Origin: Comamonadaceae bacterium OTU4NAUVB1 | Lineage (GTDB): Bacteria > Pseudomonadota > Gammaproteobacteria > Burkholderiales > Burkholderiaceae_C | DNA length: 64,000 bases | Direction of reading: 5' to 3' | Assembly: GCA_024372625.1 (NCBI GenBank) | Contig: CP099605.1 | Coordinates: 372,001-436,000, forward strand | Shown here: positions 47,767 to 57,743 of the stretch, in pieces | Layout of the letters: the number at the start of each line of letters is the position of its first letter | How positions within the stretch are numbered: the stretch's first letter is position 1 | The notes under the pieces: model-generated | Database searches by the model: none | What the model was told of the DNA's origin: nothing | What the model saw: the letters and a program-made list of their open reading frames with translations, nothing else | Position numbers and translations under genes: made by a program

Positions 47767-47930
47767 CGCAGCCCCGCGACAGGGGCGGTTCACGCATCAC
47801 TTTCACTGCAAGAGCTAAGTGCTTCCCCAGCAACGGAAATCGCTTTCGATCCAGGTTTAGAAACGCCGCTAAGTCCTTGATTCCATTATCAAAAAAGCCA
47901 TCCAACCCGTCTCGTGGCGGGGTGGTTTCC

Positions 47931-47973
47931 TGATACAGTGGGAAAAAGTGCAGATAAGTGGGAAAAAGTGCCG
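47931..47973 (+). promoter_or_regulatory. mraZ promoter with four MraZ-type boxes
   Basis: An extended -10 (TGATACAGT, 47931-47939) overlaps an array with exact 10-bp period: TGGGA-N5-TGCAG-N5-TGGGA-N5-TGCCG (47939-47973). MraZ is known to bind TGGGN repeats spaced by 5 bp upstream of its own gene, so autorepression of the dcw cluster is likely. The rest of the 260-bp gap (47767-48026) is relatively AT-rich with no gene. Confidence 0.65.
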
Positions 47974-48026
47974 GATGCCGTCTCGTCGAGGCGCGCGGCC
48001 TGTCCTACCAAAAGGGTTTCGTGGTC

Positions 48027-48461
48027 GTGTTTCAAGGCGCTTCATCGCTGAGTCTGGATGCAAAGGGGCGCCTGTCGGTGCCGACCCGGCATCGCGACGT
48101 GCTGAGTGCCACGGCCGGGGGCCAGCTCACGATCACGCGCCATCCTCACGGCTGCCTGATGGTCTTTCCCCGTCCTGCCTGGGAGCAGTTCCGCGAGCGC
48201 GTCGCCGCGATGCCCCTGAAGGACCAGTGGCTCAAGCGCCTGTTCGTCGGCAATGCGATGGACGTCGAGATGGACGCCGCGGGCCGCGTCCTGGTGTCGC
48301 CCGAACTGCGCGCGGCCGCCCGCATCGAACGCGAGGCGCTGCTGCTGGGCATGGGCAGCCATTTCGAGCTGTGGGACAAGGCGACGCACGACGAGCAGGA
48401 AGCCAAGGCCCTGGCCGCCGGGCTGGCCGAGTCCGCCGCCTTCAACGACCTCGCGTTCTGA
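48027..48461 (+). CDS. mraZ: transcriptional regulator MraZ
   Basis: A 144-aa dcw-cluster regulator with two SpoVT/AbrB-like MraZ domains: FQGASSLSLDAKGRLSVPTRH (residues 2-22, DxKGR motif) and VEMDAAGRVLVSPELR (DxxGR). It binds TGGGN repeats at its own promoter. The start is GTG at 48027, chosen because it gives the conserved (M)FQGASSL opening and has AAAAGGG at fair spacing; an upstream GTG at 48021 is possible. Confidence 0.93.
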   Translation: MFQGASSLSLDAKGRLSVPTRHRDVLSATAGGQLTITRHPHGCLMVFPRPAWEQFRERVAAMPLKDQWLKRLFVGNAMDVEMDAAGRVLVSPELRAAARIEREALLLGMGSHFELWDKATHDEQEAKALAAGLAESAAFNDLAF

Positions 48462-48482
48462 CGCGGCGAAAGAGAATCCGCG

Positions 48483-49418
48483 TTGGACCAACCCACTGCA
48501 TGGACCCACACGACCGTCCTCCTCGACGAGGCGGTCGAGGCGCTCGTGGGCGGACGTCCCGCGCAGGCGCTCGAGGGCACGTTCGTGGACGCCACCTTCG
48601 GGCGCGGCGGGCACACGCGGCGCCTGCTCGAGCGGCTGGCGCCGGCGGGCCGGCTGATCGCGTTCGACAAGGACGCCGAGGCGGTGGCCGAGGCCGCCCG
48701 CATCGAGGACCGGCGTTTCTCGATCCGCCACGAGGGTTTCGCGAACCTCGGGGCGCTGGCGCCGGCCAGCGTGGCCGGACTGCTCCTGGACCTGGGGATC
48801 AGTTCGCCGCAGATCGACAACCCCGCGCGGGGTTTTTCTTTTCGTTTCGACGGCCCGCTCGACATGCGCATGGACACGACGCGCGGTGAAAGCGTGGCCG
48901 CCTGGCTGGCGACGGCCGAGACACAGCAGATTGCAGAGGTGATTCGTGACTATGGGGAAGAACGGTTTGCTGTTCAGATTGCAAAGGCGATTGATGCTCG
49001 CCGACAGGAACGGGGCCCAGTTTCAACCACCGCCGAGCTGGCCGAGCTCGTGGCTGGCACGGTCAAAACCCGCGAGCCGGGCCAGAACCCTGCAACGCGC
49101 ACATTTCAGGCTCTTCGGATTTTCATCAACGCCGAGCTTGAAGAACTGCAACAGGCGCTCGAGGCCAGTCTGAAGGTGCTGGCGCCGGGTGGCCGCCTGG
49201 CGGTGATCAGCTTCCACTCGCTGGAGGACCGCATCGTCAAGCAGTTCATCGCCGGGCACGCCAAGGAGGTGTACGACCGCCGTGCGCCGTTCGCCGTGCC
49301 CAAGGCGATGCGGCTGCGGGCCCTGTCGCGCATCCGTCCGTCGCCCGCCGAGGTGGCGGGCAACCCGCGCGCGCGCAGCGCGATCCTGCGCGTGGCCGAA
49401 CGCACCGGGGAGGCCTGA
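48483..49418 (+). CDS. rsmH: 16S rRNA (cytosine-1402-N4)-methyltransferase
   Basis: A 311-aa AdoMet-dependent methyltransferase (MraW). The opening [13 protein letters not shown], the AdoMet motif [22 protein letters not shown] and the C-terminal [14 protein letters not shown] are family signatures. Start is TTG at 48483. Bases near 48900-49170 are slightly less GC-rich than neighbours, but the reading frame is intact. Followed by ftsL after 4 bp. Confidence 0.96.
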   Translation: MDQPTAWTHTTVLLDEAVEALVGGRPAQALEGTFVDATFGRGGHTRRLLERLAPAGRLIAFDKDAEAVAEAARIEDRRFSIRHEGFANLGALAPASVAGLLLDLGISSPQIDNPARGFSFRFDGPLDMRMDTTRGESVAAWLATAETQQIAEVIRDYGEERFAVQIAKAIDARRQERGPVSTTAELAELVAGTVKTREPGQNPATRTFQALRIFINAELEELQQALEASLKVLAPGGRLAVISFHSLEDRIVKQFIAGHAKEVYDRRAPFAVPKAMRLRALSRIRPSPAEVAGNPRARSAILRVAERTGEA

Positions 49419-49422
49419 GGCC

Positions 49423-49773
49423 ATGGTGCGGCTCAACGTCCTGCTGCTCATCGCCGTGCTCGCCTCGGCGCTCTACCTCGTGCACACCGAGTACCGCTCG
49501 CGCCTGCTGTTCACCGAACTCGACCGTCTCACCACCGAAGGGCATCGCCTGGAGGTCGACGGCGAACGGCTGCAGGTCGAGAAACAGGCGCAGGCCACGC
49601 CGCTGCGCGTCGAGAAACTGGCCAAGGAGCAACTGAAGATGCGCACCACGACGCCCGCCATCACGCAGTACGTGCGCCAGGACGGCACGGTCATCCCGCC
49701 GATCCCGCAGGCGGCGCCTGCCGCGCCGGCCGGATCGAAGCCGGGCGCGACCGCCGCGCGGAGGGCCGGCTGA
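49423..49773 (+). CDS. ftsL: cell division protein FtsL
   Basis: A 116-aa bitopic divisome protein. A single helix (LLLIAVLASALYLV) near the N-terminus is followed by a periplasmic coiled coil (RLLFTELDRLTTEGHRLEVD) that joins FtsB and FtsQ, and a Pro/Ala-rich tail. Position between rsmH and ftsI is decisive. Its TGA overlaps the ftsI ATG (TGATG). Confidence 0.92.
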   Translation: MVRLNVLLLIAVLASALYLVHTEYRSRLLFTELDRLTTEGHRLEVDGERLQVEKQAQATPLRVEKLAKEQLKMRTTTPAITQYVRQDGTVIPPIPQAAPAAPAGSKPGATAARRAG

Positions 49774-51527
49774 TGGCCCGCCGCAGCCCCAGCGTCCAGT
49801 ACACGACCAGTCCCTTGCTCGCGAGCAAGACGCCGGTCTGGCGCAGCAAGTTCATCGTCGCGGCCATCGCGCTGGGCTTCGCGGTGCTGGCGGGCCGCGC
49901 GGCCTACGTGCAGGTCATCGGCAACGACTTCTTCCAGCGCCAGGGCGCGGTGCGCTTCGCCCGCACGCTGGAGATGCCGGCCAGCCGCGGCCGCATCTTC
50001 GACCGCAACGGGGCGCTGCTGGCCTCCAGCGTGATCGCGCCGAGCATCTGGGCCATTCCGGAGGACATCGAGCGCGACGACCCGGACGTGAAGGCCAAGC
50101 TCCGGCTCGTCGCCAAGCTGCTGGAGATGCCGCAGAAGGACTTCGACAAGAAGCTCCAGGACGAGGACAAGACCTTCGTCTGGATCAAGCGCCAGGTCGA
50201 TGCGCCGATCGCCAAGCAGATCGCCGACCTCAACATCAAGGGCATCTACCAGCGCAAGGAATACAAGCGCCAGTACCCCAACGGCGAATCCGCCGCGCAC
50301 GTGGTGGGCTTCACCAACGTCGAGGACCACGGCCAGGAAGGCATCGAGCTGCAGTTCGATCGCGAACTCGCCGGCCGCGCGGGCTCGCGCCGCGTCATCA
50401 AGGACCGGCTGGGCCGCGTGGTCGAGGGCGTGGGCGAGACCGTGCCGCCGCTCGACGGCAAGGACATCCAGCTGAGCGTGGACAGCAAGGTCCAGTTCTT
50501 CGCCTACCAGAAGCTGCGCGACGCCGTGATCGCGCGCCGGGCCAAGGCCGGCAGCGTGGTGGTGCTCGACGCCGTCACCGGCGAGGTGCTGGCGCTGGCC
50601 AACTACCCGAGCTACGTGCCCGACAAGCGCCAGAACCTCACCGGCGAACAGTTGCGCAACCGCGCCCTGACCGACACCTTCGAGCCCGGCTCGACCATGA
50701 AGCCCATCACCGTGGCCATGGCGCTGGAGGCCGGCCGCGTCCGGCCCTCGACCCTGATCGACACCGGCCCCGGGCGCTACCAGCTCGGCGGCTTCACCAT
50801 CAGCGACACGCACAACTACGGCACCCTGAGCGTCGAGGGCGTGATCCAGAAGTCGAGCAACGTCGGCGCGCTGAAGATCGCGCAGAAGATGACGCCGCAC
50901 GAGATGTGGGACACCTTCACGGCGCTCGGCTACGGCCAGAAGCCGCAGATCCAGTTCCCCGGCGCCGTCACCGGGCGCGTGCGGCCGTGGAAGAACTGGA
51001 AGCCGGTCGAGCAGGCGACGATGGCCTACGGCTACGGCCTGTCGGCGTCGCTGTTCCAGATGGCGCATTCGTACACCTCGTTCGCCCACGACGGCCGGCT
51101 GATCCCGCTGACCATCCTGCGCAGCCCCGAGCCGGCCGTCGGCGTGCCGGTGTTCTCGCCCGACAACGCGCGCGCGGTGCGCAAGATGCTGCAGATGGCG
51201 GCGGCGCCCGGAGGCACCGGCCCGCTCGCGCAGACGGTGGGCTATTCGGTGGGCGGCAAGTCGGGCACGGCCCACAAGCAGGTCGGGCGGGGCTACGCGA
51301 GCAACAAGTACCGCGCCTGGTTCACCGGCATGGCGCCGATCGACAAGCCGCGCATCATCGTCGGCGTGATGATCGACGAGCCGAGCGACGGCGTGTACTT
51401 CGGCGGCCTGGCCGCCGCGCCGGTCTTCAGCGAGGTCGTGCAGCAGACCCTGCGCGCGATGAACGTGGCGCCCGACCTCGCGGTCAAGCCCCTGGTCGTG
51501 ACCCAGGGCGTGGACGAGAGCTTCTGA
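49773..51527 (+). CDS. ftsI: peptidoglycan D,D-transpeptidase FtsI (PBP3)
   Basis: A 584-aa septal penicillin-binding protein. One N-terminal membrane helix (about 27-46), the PBP dimer domain (ASRGRIFDRNGALLASS), then the transpeptidase with active-site Ser307 (GSTMKP), the SSN motif (361-363) and KSG at 496-498 (GGKSGTAHK). It cross-links septal peptidoglycan with FtsW. Length agrees with E. coli FtsI (588 aa). Confidence 0.96.
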   Translation: MARRSPSVQYTTSPLLASKTPVWRSKFIVAAIALGFAVLAGRAAYVQVIGNDFFQRQGAVRFARTLEMPASRGRIFDRNGALLASSVIAPSIWAIPEDIERDDPDVKAKLRLVAKLLEMPQKDFDKKLQDEDKTFVWIKRQVDAPIAKQIADLNIKGIYQRKEYKRQYPNGESAAHVVGFTNVEDHGQEGIELQFDRELAGRAGSRRVIKDRLGRVVEGVGETVPPLDGKDIQLSVDSKVQFFAYQKLRDAVIARRAKAGSVVVLDAVTGEVLALANYPSYVPDKRQNLTGEQLRNRALTDTFEPGSTMKPITVAMALEAGRVRPSTLIDTGPGRYQLGGFTISDTHNYGTLSVEGVIQKSSNVGALKIAQKMTPHEMWDTFTALGYGQKPQIQFPGAVTGRVRPWKNWKPVEQATMAYGYGLSASLFQMAHSYTSFAHDGRLIPLTILRSPEPAVGVPVFSPDNARAVRKMLQMAAAPGGTGPLAQTVGYSVGGKSGTAHKQVGRGYASNKYRAWFTGMAPIDKPRIIVGVMIDEPSDGVYFGGLAAAPVFSEVVQQTLRAMNVAPDLAVKPLVVTQGVDESF

Positions 51528-51547
51528 TCCCGGACGCCCGCCTCACC

Positions 51548-53098
51548 ATGAAGACCTTCGACACCCCGCACGACGCCGCACGCTGGCTGCAGGACCACGT
51601 GCGCGGCGCCCTGCGGGCCGACAGCCGCGCCATCGGTGCGGGCGACGGCTTCGTCGCCTGGCCGGGCGCGGCGACCGACGGGCGTGCCCATGTCGCCGCG
51701 GCCCTGGCGCGCGGCGCGGTGGCCTGCCTGGTCGAGCGCGAAGGGATCGAGGCCTTCGAGGACGGCTTCGGCGCCGCTCCCGGCGACGAGCGCATCGCCG
51801 CCTACGCGGGGCTCAAGGCCGCGACCGGACCGGTCGCCGCCGCGTTCCATCTGGCGCCTTCCGCCCAGCTCGACGTCATCGCGGTGACCGGCACCAACGG
51901 CAAGACCTCGACCGCCTGGTGGCTGGCCCAGGCCCTGTCGGAGGCGCGCGGCATCGACGCCGCGGCGGTGGTGCCCACGCCTTGCGGCGTGATCGGCACG
52001 CTGGGCATCGGCGTGCCGCCGGCGCTCGTCCACACCGGCCTCACCACGCCCGACCCGGTCGCGCTGCAGCGCGCCCTGCGCGATTTCGCCGACCGTGGCT
52101 TCGGAGCCTGCGCGATCGAGGCGTCCTCCATCGGCATCGCCGAGCGGCGCCTGGACGGCACGCGCATCGCGGTGGCGGTGTTCACCAATTTCACCCAGGA
52201 CCACCTCGACTACCACGGCAGCATGGACGCCTACTGGCGGGCCAAGGCCGAGCTGTTCCGCTGGCCCGGCCTGCGCGCGGCGGTGGTCAACATCGACGAC
52301 GTGCACGGCGCGGCGCTGGTGGGCGAGCTGGTCGACCAGGGCACCGGCGCGCTCGACCTCTGGACCGTCTCGGCCGCCGGCGCCCCGGCGCGACTGTCGG
52401 CCCACGCGGTGGGCTATGGCGCCCAGGGCCTGGGCTTCGAGGTGCGCGAGAACCCGGTCACCGGCGAACCCTCCTCGGGCCCGGTGCGCCTGGAGACGGC
52501 GCTCATCGGCGACTACAACGTCGCCAACCTGCTGGGCGTGATCGGCACGCTGCGCGCGCTCGGCCTGAGTCTGGCGCAGGCCGTGGACGCCTGCCGTGGA
52601 CTGGACAGCGTGCCCGGGCGCATGGAACGCGTCGAGGCGCCCGGCCGGCCCCTGGCGGTGATCGACTACGCCCACACGCCCGACGCGCTGGACAAGGCGC
52701 TCGCCGGCCTGCGGCCGCTGGCGGCGGCGCGTGGCGGTGCGCTGTGGTGCGTCTTCGGCTGCGGCGGCGACCGCGACGCCGTCAAGCGGCCGCTGATGGG
52801 CGCCGTCGCCGAGCGCGGCGCCGACCGGGTCGTGCTCACCAGCGACAACCCGCGCAGCGAGAAGCCCGCCGCGATCCTCGGGCAGATCCTGCTCGGCCTG
52901 ACGCGCCCCGAGGCGGCCCGGGTCGAGTCCGACCGCGCCGCGGCGATCGCCCGCACGCTGGCCGAGGCCGCGCCGCGCGACGTCGTGCTCGTCGCCGGCA
53001 AGGGCCACGAGGCCTGGCAGGAGATCGCGGGCGAGCGCATCCCATTTTCCGATCGGGCGCACGCGCTCGAAGCCTTCGCGCGCGGGAGCGCCGCATGA
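51548..53098 (+). CDS. murE: UDP-MurNAc-tripeptide synthetase (meso-DAP adding)
   Basis: A 516-aa Mur ligase that adds meso-diaminopimelate to UDP-MurNAc-L-Ala-D-Glu. The ATP loop is TGTNGKTST, and the substrate-specificity motif is DNPR (TSDNPRSEKP), diagnostic of meso-DAP rather than lysine. The N-terminal domain is somewhat divergent. The ATG at 51548 is 20 bp after ftsI; the stop overlaps murF (ATGA). Confidence 0.95.
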   Translation: MKTFDTPHDAARWLQDHVRGALRADSRAIGAGDGFVAWPGAATDGRAHVAAALARGAVACLVEREGIEAFEDGFGAAPGDERIAAYAGLKAATGPVAAAFHLAPSAQLDVIAVTGTNGKTSTAWWLAQALSEARGIDAAAVVPTPCGVIGTLGIGVPPALVHTGLTTPDPVALQRALRDFADRGFGACAIEASSIGIAERRLDGTRIAVAVFTNFTQDHLDYHGSMDAYWRAKAELFRWPGLRAAVVNIDDVHGAALVGELVDQGTGALDLWTVSAAGAPARLSAHAVGYGAQGLGFEVRENPVTGEPSSGPVRLETALIGDYNVANLLGVIGTLRALGLSLAQAVDACRGLDSVPGRMERVEAPGRPLAVIDYAHTPDALDKALAGLRPLAAARGGALWCVFGCGGDRDAVKRPLMGAVAERGADRVVLTSDNPRSEKPAAILGQILLGLTRPEAARVESDRAAAIARTLAEAAPRDVVLVAGKGHEAWQEIAGERIPFSDRAHALEAFARGSAA

Positions 53099-54567
53099 AC
53101 CAGAGAGAGAGTTTCGTCGTTGAAGAAGAGAGCACATCGATGAGCGCCATGACCACGCTGGGTGGGGCGCTGCAGTGGATTCCGGGCGCGCGGCTCGTCG
53201 GCGACGCCGCGACGCCTTTTGCGCGCGTCCATACCGACACGCGCACGCTGGCCGCAGGCGACCTGTTCGTCGCGCTCAAGGGCGAGCGCCATGACGCCAA
53301 TGCCTTCCTGGCCGATGCGCGCGCGCGCGGCGCCGTCGCGGCGCTGGCCCATGGCGGGCTCGAGGCCGCCGGCCTGAGCGGCCTGGAGGTGCCCGACACG
53401 CTGGCCGCGCTCGGCGCCCTGGCCGCCGGCTGGCGCGCGCGATTCACGCTGCCGCTGGTGGCGGTCGCCGGCAGCAACGGCAAGACCACCGTCACCCAGA
53501 TGATCGCGTCGATCCATCGCGCGGCCTGCGGCGAGTGCGCCTTCGCGACCGAGGGCAACTTCAACAACGAGATCGGCGTGCCGCTGACGCTGCTGCGTCT
53601 GCGCGCCGCGCACCGCCTGGGCGTCGTGGAGCTGGGCATGAACCATCCGGGCGAGATCGCGCGGCTGGCCACCATCGCCCGCCCGACCATCGCGCTGGTC
53701 AACAACGCGCAGCGCGAGCACCAGGAGTTCATGGCCACGGTCGAGGCCGTGGCGCACGAGAACGGCGCCGTGCTGTCCGCGCTGCCGGCCGACGGCACGG
53801 CCGTGTTCCCGCACGACGACGAATTCACGCCGCTGTGGCGCTCGCTGGCGCACGAGGGCGCCACGCGCCGCTGCCTGACCTTCGGCGTCCAGGCCGATGC
53901 GGACGTCGCCCTGGAGCACGCCGAGTGGCAGGGCGGCGCCTGGCACGTGCGGGCGCGCACGCCGGTCGGCGCGCTGGCCACCACGCTGCGCATCGCCGGT
54001 CATCACAACGTGGTCAACGCACTGGCGGCGGTCGCCTGCGCGCTGGCCTCGGGCGTGTCGCTCGACCCCATCGCGCAGGGACTGGCCGCCTTCGAGCCGG
54101 TCAAGGGCCGTTCCCGCGCCAGCGAGATCGGGCGTGCCGACGGCCGCACGCTGACATTGGTGGACGACACCTACAACGCCAATCCCGACTCCGTGCGTGC
54201 GGCCATCGACGTGCTGGCCGCGCTGCCGGGCCCGCGCCTGCTGGTGCTGGGCGACATGGGCGAGGTCGGCGACCAGGGCGCGCGCTTCCATGCCGAGGTC
54301 GGCGCCTGGGCGCGCGAGCGCGGCGTCGAGACGCTGTTCGCGCTGGGCGACGAATCGGCCGGCAGCGTCGCGGCCTTCGCCGCCGCCGGTGGCATCGACG
54401 GCCGGCACTTCGACGCCGTCGAGCCGCTCAACGCCGCCGTGCTGGCGTGCCTCCCGACGACGGCCAGCGTGCTGGTCAAGGGCTCGCGCTTCATGCGGAT
54501 GGAACGGGTGGCGCAGGCCATCGCCGCCACGGCGCAACCGCGTCCGCAACCGGGAGGCCGGCCATGA
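53095..54567 (+). CDS. murF: UDP-MurNAc-tripeptide:D-Ala-D-Ala ligase
   Basis: A 490-aa Mur ligase that adds D-Ala-D-Ala. The ATP loop is [12 protein letters not shown], followed by [15 protein letters not shown] and the [11 protein letters not shown] motif typical of MurF. The N-terminus has about 20 extra residues before MTTLGGAL; an internal ATG (about 53149) is a possible alternative start, but the ATGA overlap with murE favours 53095. Confidence 0.95.
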   Translation: MNQRESFVVEEESTSMSAMTTLGGALQWIPGARLVGDAATPFARVHTDTRTLAAGDLFVALKGERHDANAFLADARARGAVAALAHGGLEAAGLSGLEVPDTLAALGALAAGWRARFTLPLVAVAGSNGKTTVTQMIASIHRAACGECAFATEGNFNNEIGVPLTLLRLRAAHRLGVVELGMNHPGEIARLATIARPTIALVNNAQREHQEFMATVEAVAHENGAVLSALPADGTAVFPHDDEFTPLWRSLAHEGATRRCLTFGVQADADVALEHAEWQGGAWHVRARTPVGALATTLRIAGHHNVVNALAAVACALASGVSLDPIAQGLAAFEPVKGRSRASEIGRADGRTLTLVDDTYNANPDSVRAAIDVLAALPGPRLLVLGDMGEVGDQGARFHAEVGAWARERGVETLFALGDESAGSVAAFAAAGGIDGRHFDAVEPLNAAVLACLPTTASVLVKGSRFMRMERVAQAIAATAQPRPQPGGRP

Positions 54568-54595
54568 GCGATCGTCATGCACCGCGCGCAACCCC

Positions 54596-55774
54596 ATGCT
54601 GCTGAGCCTGGCCCAATGGTTGCAGACGCTGTCCCCCGAATTCGGGTTCCTGCGGATCTTCCAGTACCTCACCTTCCGCGCGCTGATGGCCGCGCTGACC
54701 TCGCTGCTGCTCGGCCTGGCCGCCGGCCCGTTCGTGATCCGTCGCCTGACGCTGCTCAAGATCGGCCAGCCGGTGCGCGGCTACGGCATGGAGACGCACC
54801 TCTCCAAGAGCGGCACGCCCACCATGGGGGGCGTGCTGATCCTCTTCGCCATCGCGTTTTCCACCGTGCTGTGGTTCGACCTGGCCAACCGTTTCGTCTG
54901 GATCGTGCTGTGGGTGACGCTGGGCTTCGGGGCGATCGGCTGGGTCGACGACTGGCGCAAGGTCGTGCGCAAGGACCCCGAGGGCATGCGTTCGCGCGAG
55001 AAGTACATGTGGCAGTCGCTGGTCGGCCTGGTGGCGGGCTTCTACCTGCTCTTCAGCATCTCCGAGAGTTCCAACTGGCGCGTGCTGGAACTGTTCGCCG
55101 ACTGGGTGCGCTCGGGCTTCGCGCTGGAGTTCTCGCCCAAGATCAACCTGCTGGTGCCGCTGTTCAAGGAGATCAGCTATCCGCTCGGCGGCATCGGTTT
55201 CGTGATCCTGACCTACCTGGTGATCGTGGGCGCCAGCAACGCCGTGAACCTGACCGACGGCCTCGACGGGCTCGCGATCATGCCGGTGGTGATGGTCGGC
55301 TCGGCGCTGGGCGTGTTCGCCTATGTCACGGGCAGCTCGGTCTATTCGCGCTACCTGCTGTTCCCGCACATCCCCGGCTCGGGCGAGCTGCTGGTGTTCT
55401 GCTCGGCGATGGCCGGCGCCGGACTGGCCTTCCTGTGGTTCAACACGCACCCGGCGCAGGTCTTCATGGGCGACGTGGGCGCGCTGGCCCTGGGCGGCGC
55501 GCTGGGCACCATCGCCGTCATCGTGCGCCAGGAGATCGTGTTCTTCGTGATGGGCGGCATCTTCGTGGTCGAGGCGATCTCGGTCATGACGCAGGTGATG
55601 TACTTCAAGTACACCAAGAAGCGCTTCGGCCAGGGCCGGCGCATCCTCAAGATGGCACCGCTGCACCATCATTTCGAGAAGAGCGGCTGGCGCGAGACCC
55701 AGGTGGTCGTGCGCTTCTGGATCATCACGATGCTGCTGTGCCTCGTGGGCCTTTCCACGCTGAAGCTGCGCTGA
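54596..55774 (+). CDS. mraY: phospho-MurNAc-pentapeptide translocase
   Basis: A 392-aa ten-helix membrane enzyme that transfers phospho-MurNAc-pentapeptide to undecaprenyl phosphate (lipid I). Key motifs are GWVDDWRK (Asp-Asp), [25 protein letters not shown] and PLHHHFE. The periplasmic loop near residue 155-200 is longer than in E. coli (360 aa). The ATG at 54596 gives [10 protein letters not shown]; a small frame with ATG at 54564 overlaps murF but is out of frame. Confidence 0.96.
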   Translation: MLLSLAQWLQTLSPEFGFLRIFQYLTFRALMAALTSLLLGLAAGPFVIRRLTLLKIGQPVRGYGMETHLSKSGTPTMGGVLILFAIAFSTVLWFDLANRFVWIVLWVTLGFGAIGWVDDWRKVVRKDPEGMRSREKYMWQSLVGLVAGFYLLFSISESSNWRVLELFADWVRSGFALEFSPKINLLVPLFKEISYPLGGIGFVILTYLVIVGASNAVNLTDGLDGLAIMPVVMVGSALGVFAYVTGSSVYSRYLLFPHIPGSGELLVFCSAMAGAGLAFLWFNTHPAQVFMGDVGALALGGALGTIAVIVRQEIVFFVMGGIFVVEAISVMTQVMYFKYTKKRFGQGRRILKMAPLHHHFEKSGWRETQVVVRFWIITMLLCLVGLSTLKLR

Positions 55775-55778
55775 CGCC

Positions 55779-57743
55779 ATGAAGCACCTCCAAGACCTCC
55801 ACGTGCTGATCCTGGGCCTGGGCGCTTCCGGCCTGGCGATGGCGCGCTGGTGCGCGCGCCACGGCGCGCGCGTGAGCGTGGCCGACACGCGCGCGACACC
55901 GCCTCAGCTCGCGGCCCTGCGCCGCGACGCGCCGGACGCGGCCTTCGTCGGCGGAGCGTTCTCCGCCGCCCTGGTCGAGGGCACGCCGGTGCGCGCGGTC
56001 TACCGCTCGCCGGGCCTCGCGCCCGCGGACATCGCGCCGGTCGTGGACGCGGCGCGCGCCATCGGCCTGCCGGTGGGTGGCGAACTCGACCTGTTCGCCC
56101 AGGCGCTGCAGGACCTGCGCGAGGTCGACGACCCGGCCGCCGGTGCGGAAGACGGCGCCGGCGCTCCGGCCGCCGTCCACGCTCCCGATCCCGATGGGGA
56201 GCCGGACATCGAGCCCCGCACCGAGACCGGCCCGGCCGCCGCGCCCGGCTCCGCGCCCGCGAGCCCGCCCGGTCCCGAGGTCGCGCCCGGCTCGGTGCCC
56301 GATCCCGCGCCTTCGGCCGCGCCCGGCGCGACCGCGCCGCCCGGTGCCGACGATCCACCGTCCGCCGTGGGGACGTCGTCGGTGACGGCGCCCGCGCCGG
56401 ACCGCGAGGCCGCCGCGTCGCCGCATTCCGCCGCGCGCGAAGCCGCCGCCTTCGTCGCCCGCATCGCCGAACGCTCGATGGCCGCGCCGGCCGCCGAGGA
56501 CGAGGCGCCGATGGCGGCCGTCGTGCCCGACGCCACGCCGGTGCCCGCCGGCTATCGCCCGGTGGTGCTGGCCATCACCGGCACCAACGGCAAGACCACC
56601 GTCACCTCGCTCACCGGCCAGCTCGTCGAGCGCGCCGGCCGCAGCGTGGCGGTGGCCGGCAACATCGGCCCGACGCTGCTCGACACGCTCGCCGGCCACC
56701 TCGACGCCGGCACGCTGCCCGAGGTCTGGGTGCTGGAGCTCTCCAGCTTCCAGCTCGACGGCGTGCAGGGCTTCGAGCCGACCGCCGCCACGGTGCTCAA
56801 CCTCAGCCAGGACCACCTCGACTGGCACGGCGACATGGCGGCCTACGCGGCCGCCAAGGCGCGCGTCTTCGGCGACCAGGGCCTGATGGTGCTCAACCGC
56901 GACGATCCGGCCGTGATGGCCATGCTGCCCGCGCCCCTGCGCGTGCGTCTGCAGCGCCCCCGGCTGCGCGCCCACGTCACCTTCGGTGCCGGCCTGCCGC
57001 GTCGTCCCGGTGACTACGGCATCGAGCACGTCAACGGCATGGCCTGGCTGGTGCGCGCGCTGGAGGCCGACGAGACGCTGAAGCGCCGTCGCGGTGCCGT
57101 CGCCGGCGAGGAGGAGATCATCCTGCAGCGCCTGATGCCGGCCGACGCGCTGCGCATCCGTGGCCAGCACAACGCGCAGAACGCCTTGGCGGCGCTGGCC
57201 CTGGCCGGCGCGGCCGGTTGCGCGCTGGCCCCGATGCTCTATGGCCTGCGCGAGTACCGGGGCGAGCCCCATCGCGTCGAGCCCATCGCCATCGTCGACG
57301 AAGTCGAGTACTTCGACGACAGCAAGGGCACCAACGTGGGCGCCACCGTCGCCGCGCTGGGTGGACTGGGCGCCGAGCGCCGCGTCGTCGCCATCCTCGG
57401 CGGCGAGGGCAAGGGGCAGGATTTCGCGCCGCTGGCCGCGCCGGTCGAGCGTTTCGCGCGCGCGGTGGTGCTGATCGGACGCGACGCGCCGCTGATCGAG
57501 CGCGCGCTGGCCGCCACGGGCGTCGCGCTGCTGCGCGCCGCCTCGATGGACGAGGCCGTGACGCTGGCTGCGGGCCGGGCCCGGCCGGGCGACGCCGTGC
57601 TGCTGTCGCCGGCCTGCGCCAGCTTCGACATGTTCAGGGACTACGCCCACCGCGCCGCCGTCTTCGTGGCGGCGGTGGAGGCACTGGCCGACGGGTCGGC
57701 GACGGCGTCGCTGGACGCGGACACCGAGGAGAACCATTCATGA
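55779..57743 (+). CDS. murD: UDP-MurNAc-L-Ala:D-Glu ligase with large disordered insertion
   Basis: A 654-aa MurD; the E. coli enzyme is 438 aa. The N-terminal domain ([17 protein letters not shown]) and central ATP domain ([12 protein letters not shown], about 267-278; [19 protein letters not shown]) are normal. Between them, residues about 115-257 form a Pro/Ala/Glu-rich low-complexity stretch with no visible fold. A further small insertion precedes the C-terminal domain ([13 protein letters not shown]). Catalytic residues are intact, so it should be active. Stop overlaps ftsW (ATGA). Confidence 0.94.
   Translation: MKHLQDLHVLILGLGASGLAMARWCARHGARVSVADTRATPPQLAALRRDAPDAAFVGGAFSAALVEGTPVRAVYRSPGLAPADIAPVVDAARAIGLPVGGELDLFAQALQDLREVDDPAAGAEDGAGAPAAVHAPDPDGEPDIEPRTETGPAAAPGSAPASPPGPEVAPGSVPDPAPSAAPGATAPPGADDPPSAVGTSSVTAPAPDREAAASPHSAAREAAAFVARIAERSMAAPAAEDEAPMAAVVPDATPVPAGYRPVVLAITGTNGKTTVTSLTGQLVERAGRSVAVAGNIGPTLLDTLAGHLDAGTLPEVWVLELSSFQLDGVQGFEPTAATVLNLSQDHLDWHGDMAAYAAAKARVFGDQGLMVLNRDDPAVMAMLPAPLRVRLQRPRLRAHVTFGAGLPRRPGDYGIEHVNGMAWLVRALEADETLKRRRGAVAGEEEIILQRLMPADALRIRGQHNAQNALAALALAGAAGCALAPMLYGLREYRGEPHRVEPIAIVDEVEYFDDSKGTNVGATVAALGGLGAERRVVAILGGEGKGQDFAPLAAPVERFARAVVLIGRDAPLIERALAATGVALLRAASMDEAVTLAAGRARPGDAVLLSPACASFDMFRDYAHRAAVFVAAVEALADGSATASLDADTEENHS

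Noticed and set aside
48900..49170. Slightly lower GC stretch inside rsmH as a possible recombination patch
   Set aside because: The reading frame and conserved motifs are normal; the compositional dip is short and may be chance.
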